The notes beneath the pieces are model-generated. The model was given only the letters and a program-made list of their open reading frames with translations. It was not told where the DNA came from and did not search any database. From Phycisphaeraceae bacterium (GTDB lineage: Bacteria > Planctomycetota > Phycisphaerae > Phycisphaerales > UBA1924), in assembly GCA_009827205.1 (NCBI GenBank), contig WUAK01000103.1, positions 1 through 8,943 on the forward strand: a stretch of DNA of 8,943 nucleotides, read 5' to 3'. The position numbers and the translations under genes are program-made. Of the stretch, positions 1 to 5,158 are shown in pieces; position 1 is the first letter of the stretch, and each line of letters starts with the position of its first letter.

Positions 1-502
1 CGAATTCGCGGTCGGGTGACTGGCCCGATGCGAGCCTGTCTCGGTTCGACTTTGCAAGGTACTTGGGCGGGGTGAGCGTGCGTGTCTCTTTGCCCTCGGC
101 GACAAGAGTGCCGACACCCGTGGCGGTAAAGAAAGAGGGGATGCCCGCGCCGCCCGCACGGATGCGCTCTGCGAGCGTGCCCTGCGGGTTGAACTCGACC
201 TCGAGATCGCCGTCGAGGAACTGCTTCTCGAACGTGGCGTTCTCACCAACGTAGCTTGAGATCATCTTTTTGATCTGGCGGGTCTGAAGGAGCAGCCCGA
301 GGCCCCAGTCGTCGACACCCGCGTTGTTGGAGATGCAAGTGAGTTCCTTCACACCCGTGTCTCGCAGCGCGATGATCAGCTGCTCGGGTATACCGCAGAG
401 ACCGAAGCCCCCAACCATGACGGTGCAACCATCGTAGATGATGCCCCTGTCCTTAAGATCAGCGATCGCGTCGGCAGCGGATTTGGTGACTTTGTTGGCC
501 AT
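1..502 (-). CDS. scoA: 3-oxoacid CoA-transferase, alpha subunit (partial, 3' end outside window)
   Basis: Family I CoA-transferase subunit A. This family moves CoA from succinyl-CoA to acetoacetate or a related 3-oxoacid in the cytoplasm, working with a beta subunit (scoB) that would be expected just beyond the left edge. The 167 visible residues contain the glycine-rich GGFGLCGIPE motif (about 31-40), the CISNNAG segment (56-62) and FNPQGTLAERIRAGGAGIP (about 104-122), all typical of the alpha subunit. The ATG at 502 begins MANKVTKSAADAI and has no good Shine-Dalgarno sequence. The gene lies 51 nt downstream of the DUF3179 gene on the same strand, so read-through is possible. After GVGTLVAEGKE (about 129-139) the sequence departs from the usual short loop leading to a G-x-x-Y-x-L-E segment; about 25 atypical residues follow up to the edge, either an insertion or a frameshift. 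The exact substrate cannot be told. Confidence 0.9.
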   Translation of the reverse strand, partial: MANKVTKSAADAIADLKDRGIIYDGCTVMVGGFGLCGIPEQLIIALRDTGVKELTCISNNAGVDDWGLGLLLQTRQIKKMISSYVGENATFEKQFLDGDLEVEFNPQGTLAERIRAGGAGIPSFFTATGVGTLVAEGKETRTLTPPKYLAKSNRDRLASGQSPDREF

Positions 503-553
503 GCCCGATGATATACGCACTCGCGAACCCGGGTTGGACAGTACGGGTCCCGG
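503..553 (-). promoter_or_regulatory. Short spacer before scoA with -10-like hexamer and a 10-bp palindrome
   Basis: The 51-nt gap between the DUF3179 stop and the scoA ATG holds TATCAT (minus strand, 508-513), five nucleotides before the ATG, and a perfect 10-bp palindrome AACCCGGGTT at 526-535. No Shine-Dalgarno sequence is visible. The position of the hexamer would fit a leaderless transcript, but no convincing -35 is present at 16-18 nt, so this is weak. The palindrome could equally be part of an imperfect hairpin with the AACCGGG just after the DUF3179 stop. Confidence 0.25.
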
Positions 554-1642
554 TTACTCCCCGATCACCTCGGTACTCGGGTGGAACGCCGACCATGAGT
601 AATAGAACGCCTGCGCCGTGCGCACGCCCATGGGCGCGTTGAGCACATCGATCCCCGCTTCGGTCGCGCGGGCAACGACATCGCCCGACTCGGTCGGGAT
701 GATCAGCTCCTCACCGATTGCGCCGGCGGAGACAAAGTAGGCCTTCTCACCCGCGAGAATCCCGAGGCCGAGAGTCTTAAGTGGCAAAGCATCACCGATC
801 CCACTGACCGGGACGAGCAGATAGTCGGGATTCTCGAAGAACGAGGTGTATGGCGAGCCCGAATAATCACGCTCGTGCCCGGTGTCTTTCGACACCACGT
901 GTGAGCCTGGGTAATCCATCGCGAACTGGGTTTTGGTAACGATCCGCACCGGCAGGAACTCGAGCGCGGTGCCCGCGCGCGGGCCGCTGACAGCCTCGAG
1001 TGCGAGCTGACTCCACAGCCCGAGATCGGTCCTGTCGTACATGATCACGTTCGAGTTGTACAACGCCCCGGACACGCCGAACTCGAGTACCTCGGCATCA
1101 TCGCCCTCACCGACCGTTCGTTTGAACACGGTCGCCGAGTCACAGAGCGGGCAGTACGTCGCCGCGATCGGCTCACCACCGACGGTCGTGTTCACAATCT
1201 CGTGGAAGTTCAGGACAGCCAACGGCACGCCGAGCACATCGCCGCCCATTTCGACAACGATGATCCTTGCATCATCCGGGAGGAACTCTGCCTCATCGAT
1301 CACCTGAGTGCGAGGATCAGTCAACGCTGGAATGGCATCGATCGGGAGCAGCGTGTGGATTTCATCGCGCGGGATGCTCAGATCTGTGAGATCGAAGGTG
1401 GTCTCGATATCCACAGAGCCTTCCCGGTTGACGATCTGGAAACCGTCGGATTCGGATGCCGGGTCACCAGATTCATCCCCTTCCTCGGGCTGGGTTGTGT
1501 GCGCGACCGGAGTCGCGCTGCCGAACACGCTGTCGGTCACAGATTTACACATCGGGCAGAATCCTGTGAGACCAGCGATGGTCACGTACGAGGCGATTCC
1601 CGCAGAGACGAGCGCGGCGGTCATGAGTGACTTTGACGGCAT
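554..1642 (-). CDS. DUF3179 domain-containing membrane-anchored protein
   Basis: Protein of 362 residues belonging to the DUF3179 family, whose biochemical role is unknown. The N-terminus (residues 7-27) is a hydrophobic signal or anchor segment, directly followed by FCPMC (28-32), a CxxC pair. An acidic linker (about 50-70) leads to the DUF3179 body, which carries the family signature TYCPLCDSATVFKR (162-175) with a second CxxC (C164, C167), then FGVSGALYNSNVIMYDR (188-204) and LWSQLALEAVSGPRAGTALE (209-228). The paired CxxC motifs would suit metal or redox chemistry outside the cytoplasm; that is inference. The frame is open back to an ATG at 1669, but the start at 1642 is chosen because GGAGGG lies 7 nt before it and would otherwise be translated. 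The gene is divergent from the sialidase-like gene and 51 nt upstream of scoA. Confidence 0.9.
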   Translation of the reverse strand: MPSKSLMTAALVSAGIASYVTIAGLTGFCPMCKSVTDSVFGSATPVAHTTQPEEGDESGDPASESDGFQIVNREGSVDIETTFDLTDLSIPRDEIHTLLPIDAIPALTDPRTQVIDEAEFLPDDARIIVVEMGGDVLGVPLAVLNFHEIVNTTVGGEPIAATYCPLCDSATVFKRTVGEGDDAEVLEFGVSGALYNSNVIMYDRTDLGLWSQLALEAVSGPRAGTALEFLPVRIVTKTQFAMDYPGSHVVSKDTGHERDYSGSPYTSFFENPDYLLVPVSGIGDALPLKTLGLGILAGEKAYFVSAGAIGEELIIPTESGDVVARATEAGIDVLNAPMGVRTAQAFYYSWSAFHPSTEVIGE

Positions 1643-1649
1643 ACCGATA

Positions 1650-1655
1650 CCCTCC
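1650..1655 (-). promoter_or_regulatory. Shine-Dalgarno site fixing the DUF3179 start
   Basis: GGAGGG on the minus strand, 7 nt before the ATG at 1642. It falls inside the longer open frame beginning at 1669 and therefore argues that the first nine codons of that frame are not translated. Confidence 0.8.
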
Positions 1656-1688
1656 AGAGTGAGATCCACTTAGACGAACCCATCTCGA

Positions 1689-1704
1689 GCCGGAGTATTC
1701 CGGC
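1689..1704. promoter_or_regulatory. 16-bp near-perfect palindrome in the divergent spacer
   Basis: GCCGGAGTATTCCGGC, symmetric at 7 of 8 base pairs (the only break is G1695 against T1698). It lies 47 nt from the DUF3179 ATG and 32 nt from the sialidase-like ATG, where a shared operator for the two divergent genes would be expected. No known regulator motif is recognised. Coincidence in GC-rich DNA cannot be excluded from one copy. Confidence 0.4.
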
Positions 1705-1723
1705 ACTGGCAACAACTCGCCAA

Positions 1724-1729
1724 TACACT
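1724..1729 (+). promoter_or_regulatory. Candidate -10 hexamer for a leaderless sialidase-like transcript
   Basis: TACACT (4 of 6 matches to TATAAT) ends six nucleotides before the ATG at 1736, and no Shine-Dalgarno sequence is present in front of that ATG. This spacing is what a leaderless mRNA would show. No good -35 is seen at about 1701-1706, so support is weak. Confidence 0.25.
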
Positions 1730-1735
1730 ACATCC

Positions 1736-3478
1736 ATGCGCTGGATACATGCGATCGTGCTCGTCTCAGTCCTGCTCTCGACAAGATATGCAGCCTCGCA
1801 GGACCGGCGGAACATCTTTCACGGCAGCGAGATCCCCTCGGCCGGGTACGCGGACATGCCGCTCGTCGTCACGCTGAATGACGGTTCCTGGCTCTGCCTG
1901 ATGACGACCGGTCCCGGTGAAGAAGGGAACAGAGGTCAGCACATCGTTTCGACGCGCTCGTCTGATCACGGGGAAACCTGGTCAGAGCTTGTCGCAATCG
2001 AGCCTTCGATCGAGCAGCCTGGGCACGAGTCATCGTGGGTAGTGCCGTTTCACGTGGAACACCAGGGCAACTCCGAGTTTGGGCGCGTATATGCGTTCTA
2101 TGTGCACAACGGCGATCGGGTCACTGAAGTACCCGGGCGCGAGGACGATCTGCGATTCCGCGTAGACACGCTCGGCTGGTACATGTATCGGCACTCGGAC
2201 GACGGGGGCACGACTTGGTCCGAGCCGACACGCATAGACATCCCGCTCACCTGGGCGGACATGAACAATACATTCAAGGGTAAGGCGCAGATGTTCTGGG
2301 GTGTCGATGAACCGATCGCTGTTGAAGGAAGTGTGCTCATCGCGTTCACGAAGATCCGTCGGCACCTCGTTGGCTCGACCGAGGGATGGGTGCTCGAGTC
2401 GTCAAACCTGCTGACCGAGGCTGACCCATCGAAACACGAGTGGCGTCTGCTCTCGAACGGTCAGGCTGGTGAGAGTAAGACCTGGCGAGGCCTCAGATCA
2501 GAAACCAACTTCGCCGGCACGCAGGCCGAGCACGACATCACGAAACTCAGCGAGCCAGGTCGGCTCATGATGATGAACCGCACGGACAAGGGCGTGATCT
2601 CCGTCAGCTGGTCGAGCGACGGCGGGGAGACATGGACCGAGCCCGAAGCCGCGACGTACGCAGACGGGTCGGTGATCCGAAACCCTCGCGCCAACACGAA
2701 GGTGTGGACCGTTGAGCCCGGAAAGTACCTCCTCTGGTTCCACAACCACGGCGGGACGGACTTCAACAACCGGAACCCGGGCTGGGTGAGCGCGGGCGTC
2801 GAATACGAAGGCAGGATTCTCTGGTCACAGCCCGAGATCCTGCTGTATGACAACGACCCGAACACTCGCATCAGCTATCCGGATCTGATCGTTGATGACG
2901 GGCGCTACTTCATCACCGAAACGCAGAAGTCCGTTGCCCGTGTGCATGAAGTGGACCCAAGTCTGATTGAGAAGTTGTTCATGCATTTCGATGAGTCGCG
3001 GTCTCCACCGGCCGACTCGGTTGAACAGCCGTGCACGATATCGCTTCATGAGGGCGGCGGGTTCAGCGTCTCGGCTGTGGTGCCGGTAAGCAAAAACGAG
3101 AAAGGCTCAATAATTGCAGAGTACGAGCCGCAGTTCGGCAACAGATGGTCGATGAAATGGCACGGAGTTGACCGTATAGAAGTTAAATTGCACGGGAATC
3201 ACGAGGTATTCAATTGGCTGTCGGACCCGATTCCACTCGTATCCGATCAGCCGCATCACATCGTCCTGACCATCGACGGCGGGCCGCGGCTACTCACACT
3301 CATGATCAACGGGAAGCTGCAAGACGGCGCAGGTCTGCGCCAGTACGGCTGGGCTCGCATCCCAGACAGCTTCGATCAGATATCGCTCTCGCTAAGTTCC
3401 CGCGATGGAGTCGTCGTCTTCGACAGGCCTCTTTCGACATCCGAGGCAGCTGAGCTTTACCACGCCAGTCGCCCTTAG
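1736..3478 (+). CDS. Secreted sialidase-like (BNR/Asp-box) protein with C-terminal LamG-like domain
   Basis: Protein of 580 residues. Residues 1-21 form a signal peptide (MRWIH, then hydrophobic AIVLVSVLL, then AAS before Q22). Three Asp boxes of the S-x-D-x-G-x-T-W type are visible at 75-82 (SSDHGETW), 154-161 (SDDGGTTW) and 293-300 (SSDGGETW), which mark a sialidase-type six-bladed beta-propeller over about 30-410. From about 440 to 577 the sequence resembles a LamG/concanavalin-like sandwich, with HHIVLTIDGG (507-516), LMINGKLQDG (522-531) and the closing VVVFDRPLSTSEAAELY (559-575). The family suggests an exported glycan-directed hydrolase or binder; I do not see the F/Y-R-I-P motif of classical sialidases, so sialic acid as substrate is unproven. 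The ATG is supported by the signal peptide although no ribosome binding site precedes it. Its TAG overlaps the TAA of the convergent gene by four bases, leaving no room for an intergenic terminator. Confidence 0.88.
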   Translation: MRWIHAIVLVSVLLSTRYAASQDRRNIFHGSEIPSAGYADMPLVVTLNDGSWLCLMTTGPGEEGNRGQHIVSTRSSDHGETWSELVAIEPSIEQPGHESSWVVPFHVEHQGNSEFGRVYAFYVHNGDRVTEVPGREDDLRFRVDTLGWYMYRHSDDGGTTWSEPTRIDIPLTWADMNNTFKGKAQMFWGVDEPIAVEGSVLIAFTKIRRHLVGSTEGWVLESSNLLTEADPSKHEWRLLSNGQAGESKTWRGLRSETNFAGTQAEHDITKLSEPGRLMMMNRTDKGVISVSWSSDGGETWTEPEAATYADGSVIRNPRANTKVWTVEPGKYLLWFHNHGGTDFNNRNPGWVSAGVEYEGRILWSQPEILLYDNDPNTRISYPDLIVDDGRYFITETQKSVARVHEVDPSLIEKLFMHFDESRSPPADSVEQPCTISLHEGGGFSVSAVVPVSKNEKGSIIAEYEPQFGNRWSMKWHGVDRIEVKLHGNHEVFNWLSDPIPLVSDQPHHIVLTIDGGPRLLTLMINGKLQDGAGLRQYGWARIPDSFDQISLSLSSRDGVVVFDRPLSTSEAAELYHASRP

Positions 3479-4077
3479 CGTCTCACCAACTCGGCGACGC
3501 GTTTCTGCAGCAATGGAACGGTTTGCTCTTCGAACCACGCGTTCTTGCGCAGCCAGAGGTTGTTTCTGGGCGAGGGGTGCGGCAGGAAAATGTGATCCGG
3601 CAATTGGTTCTTGTAATCGGCAGCCGCGGCGGTGACCGAGGCGTGTTCTTTGGTGCTGTAATAATCGATCGCGTACCGCCCCGCGTACACGGTGAGCTCG
3701 ATGTGATTCAGTGACTTCTTGATCCGCTCGTGCCAGAGCGGCGCACATTCGGGCCTGGGCGGCATGTCACCCGACTTTCCCGTGCCCGGGAAACAGAAGC
3801 CCATCGGCATGATCGCGGTGATCGAGTCGTCGTAGAACTGCTCGTCTGTGATACCCATCCACTGGCGCAGGCGCTCGCCGCTCTTGTCATTCCAGGGCTT
3901 GCCTGTCTCGTGCGCAACGCGACCGGGTGCCTGTCCCACGACGAGAATCTTCGCACTCGACCGCGCGGCGACGAGCGGTTTAGGCCCCAGGGGCAGGTGC
4001 TCTGCGCAGTGTTCGCACGCGCGGACTTCCTTCAGGATCGGAAGGGCCCTGCCGCGTTGTATCTGTTCCTTGGCCAA
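3475..4077 (-). CDS. Uracil-DNA glycosylase family protein, probable Fe-S type
   Basis: Protein of 200 residues in the uracil-DNA glycosylase superfamily, expected to remove uracil or a related damaged base from DNA. Motif 1 is VVGQAPGRVAHETGKPWNDKSG (46-67), close to the GEAPG loop of families 4 and 5; motif 2 is LPHPSPRNN (165-173), matching the H-P-S loop that grips the base. Four cysteines, C21-x2-C24-x70-C95-x15-C111, match the C-x2-C-x(70-100)-C-x(14-17)-C spacing of the family 4/5 iron-sulfur cluster. The start is TTG at 4077: no in-frame ATG lies nearby, the next methionine is residue 74, and AGGGGA stands 4 nt upstream. It is the last gene of the nrdR-lipoprotein-UDG run, 49 nt after the lipoprotein stop. 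The precise subfamily and substrate range are unsettled, as Q replaces E in the GEAPG motif. Confidence 0.87.
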   Translation of the reverse strand: MAKEQIQRGRALPILKEVRACEHCAEHLPLGPKPLVAARSSAKILVVGQAPGRVAHETGKPWNDKSGERLRQWMGITDEQFYDDSITAIMPMGFCFPGTGKSGDMPPRPECAPLWHERIKKSLNHIELTVYAGRYAIDYYSTKEHASVTAAAADYKNQLPDHIFLPHPSPRNNLWLRKNAWFEEQTVPLLQKRVAELVRR

Positions 4078-4082
4078 TGAAT

Positions 4083-4104
4083 CCCCTGGAGCTTTGGTCA
4101 GGGG
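4083..4104 (-). promoter_or_regulatory. Small hairpin covering the UDG ribosome binding site
   Basis: CCCCTG (4083-4088) and CAGGGG (4099-4104) form a 6-bp stem with a 10-nt loop in the 49-nt spacer between the lipoprotein and the glycosylase gene. On the transcript the 3' arm supplies the AGGGG that serves as Shine-Dalgarno for the TTG start, so the fold would reduce initiation unless ribosomes or unfolding open it. A 6-bp stem is short and could be chance. Confidence 0.35.
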
Positions 4105-4126
4105 GCCAACCTCGTGCGGGGGTGTG

Positions 4127-4558
4127 TTATTGCCCGCCGAGTTCGAGTACGACCCAGACGGTGAAGCCGCCCTCGGCGTTGGGGTTCGTCGCGGCCTGGA
4201 TTACCCGCTCGTCGAGTCCTGCGTCGGCGAGCTGCATCGCCGAGGCGCGTGCGTTCTCGATGGCTTCGCGCCGTGCGTCGATCAGGACCTGGTTGGTCGC
4301 CGACCCGCACGCCTGCACGCTGCCCGATGTCGTTCGCGTGGCGTTGTCAAACCACCAGCTCGGCTTCCAGCCCGAGTCCTGTGGCTGCTGTTGTGCAGAG
4401 CCCGAGTTGTTCGTCTGGCTGATGGGCCTGAGCGGTCCGGACTGGGGCGTGCGAGAGCGGTCCGCCTCGCTGCTTCCGGGCGTGGTACCCCCGCCGCCGC
4501 CCGACTGGCACCCGGCAAGCGTGATCGCGATCAGACTGAGAATGACACGTGAGCGCAC
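4127..4558 (-). CDS. Small lipoprotein, LPP20-like
   Basis: Protein of 143 residues with a lipoprotein signal: short basic N-terminus, hydrophobic VILSLIAITLAG and lipobox L14-A15-G16-C17. After a flexible Gly/Ser/Gln-rich linker (18-63) comes a compact domain starting KPSWW (65-69), with VQACGSA (81-87), an ARREAIENARASA helix (95-107) and a final strand FTVWVVLEL (132-140). This order, an aromatic start, a C/VGSA strand and an A-R-x-x-A-x-x-N-A-R helix, resembles LPP20-type lipoproteins; function is unknown. The start is GTG at 4558, two nucleotides after the nrdR stop, with AAGGAGG 7 nt upstream inside the last nrdR codons, so translation is probably coupled. Anchoring in the outer or inner membrane cannot be decided. 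The functional tie to NrdR is not evident. Confidence 0.85.
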   Translation of the reverse strand: MRSRVILSLIAITLAGCQSGGGGGTTPGSSEADRSRTPQSGPLRPISQTNNSGSAQQQPQDSGWKPSWWFDNATRTTSGSVQACGSATNQVLIDARREAIENARASAMQLADAGLDERVIQAATNPNAEGGFTVWVVLELGGQ

Positions 4559-4560
4559 GC

Positions 4561-5058
4561 TCAGGCCTCCTTGAAGAGTGACTGCTGGTTCTTGACGTCT
4601 TTGATCCGGGCGTTGAGTTCCTGGATCTGGCGCGAGATGTCGTCCACATTACGGAACTGGTAGTACTCGCTGGCGAAGCGGATGTAGGCGACCTCGTCGG
4701 CGTCCTTGAGCCTGACCATGACGCGCTCGCCGATGACACGCGAGTCCACCTCGCGGTCGAACTGCCGGTGGAGTTCTTCCTCGATCTCATCGATCATGGC
4801 GGTGAGTTCGTGGGCGGGGATCTTCCGTTTGCCGCAGGCGGCGTGTATGGAGTTGCTGATCTTCTCGCGATCGAACGGCGCGCGGGTGCCGTCTTTCTTG
4901 ACGACGAGAAGCTTCGTTGATTGCTCGACTCGTTCGTAGGTCGTAAAGCGTCTGCCGCAGCCCAGGCATTCCCGGCGCCGTCGGATGACCTTGCCGCCCT
5001 CCGACGCACGCGAGTCGATGACCTTGTCGTCGTTGGTCTGGCAGTACGGGCAGATCAT
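4561..5058 (-). CDS. nrdR: Transcriptional repressor NrdR
   Basis: Protein of 165 residues, the usual length for NrdR, the nucleotide-sensing repressor of ribonucleotide reductase genes. The N-terminal zinc ribbon is complete: C3-x2-C6 in MICPYC and C31-x2-C34 in CLGCGRRFTTYERVE. The ATP-cone follows (about 49-139), with VVKKDGTRAPFDREKI (52-67), the ACGKRKIP segment and VAYIRFASEYYQF (123-135). In this family the cone binds ATP/dATP and controls oligomerisation and DNA binding at NrdR boxes. The ATG at 5058 opens directly on the zinc ribbon, as is normal, and GGAGGAG lies 10 nt before it. That Shine-Dalgarno is buried in a long inverted repeat (5070-5109). No ribonucleotide reductase gene is in the window. 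The gene leads a run with a lipoprotein and a DNA glycosylase. Confidence 0.97.
   Translation of the reverse strand: MICPYCQTNDDKVIDSRASEGGKVIRRRRECLGCGRRFTTYERVEQSTKLLVVKKDGTRAPFDREKISNSIHAACGKRKIPAHELTAMIDEIEEELHRQFDREVDSRVIGERVMVRLKDADEVAYIRFASEYYQFRNVDDISRQIQELNARIKDVKNQQSLFKEA
4566..4572 (-). promoter_or_regulatory. Ribosome binding site of the lipoprotein, inside nrdR
   Basis: AAGGAGG on the minus strand, 7 nt before the GTG at 4558. The same bases encode Lys-Glu and part of Ala at the nrdR C-terminus. It decides the GTG start and implies coupling to nrdR translation. Confidence 0.8.
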
Positions 5059-5069
5059 CTGACGCGGGC

Positions 5070-5109
5070 TCCTCCGGCGGGGCCACTACATGCGGGCCCC
5101 GACGGAGGA
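5070..5109 (-). promoter_or_regulatory. Strong hairpin in the nrdR leader sequestering its Shine-Dalgarno
   Basis: The arms TCCTCCGGCGGGGCC (5070-5084) and GGCCCCGACGGAGGA (5095-5109) are complementary at 14 of 15 positions, with a 10-nt loop (5085-5094). Read on the nrdR strand, the 3' arm ends in GGAGGA, the core of the Shine-Dalgarno site at 5069-5075, 10 nt before the ATG. The fold would be very stable and would block ribosome entry. No T-run follows on either strand, so it is not an intrinsic terminator. The loop holds ATGTAG, a start codon directly followed by a stop, in the nrdR direction. Confidence 0.65.
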
Positions 5110-5110
5110 T

Positions 5111-5139
5111 AGTGTCGCCTGTCTTGGGGTCTACGTCAA
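5111..5139 (-). promoter_or_regulatory. Candidate nrdR promoter
   Basis: On the minus strand TTGACG (5134-5139, 5 of 6 to the -35 consensus) is followed after 17 nt by GACACT (5111-5116, 3 of 6 to -10). The predicted start would fall near 5104, inside the first arm of the leader hairpin, leaving about 9-10 bp of the stem. Transcription from the padR promoter through the 98-nt gap is the alternative and would include the whole hairpin. Confidence 0.35.
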
Positions 5140-5140
5140 A

Positions 5141-5158
5141 GACCATGAAATCATGGTC
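5141..5158. promoter_or_regulatory. Perfect 8-2-8 palindrome before nrdR
   Basis: GACCATGAAATCATGGTC has perfect 8-bp arms around AA. It overlaps the stop codon of the HAAS protein gene and ends one base before the candidate nrdR -35. The placement suits a protein binding site. As RNA on the minus strand it could also form a 7-bp hairpin with an ATTT loop followed by TTT, a poor terminator at best. Confidence 0.45.

Noticed and set aside
3848..4552. A 234-codon plus-strand frame opposite the glycosylase and lipoprotein genes.
   Set aside because: It spans two convincing minus-strand genes with a lipobox and UDG motifs; the plus-strand product has only Arg/Ala-rich low-complexity sequence.
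5141..5158. The 8-2-8 palindrome as a terminator of the HAAS gene.
   Set aside because: As RNA it gives only a 7-bp stem with moderate GC and a three-T tail; a protein binding site fits better.
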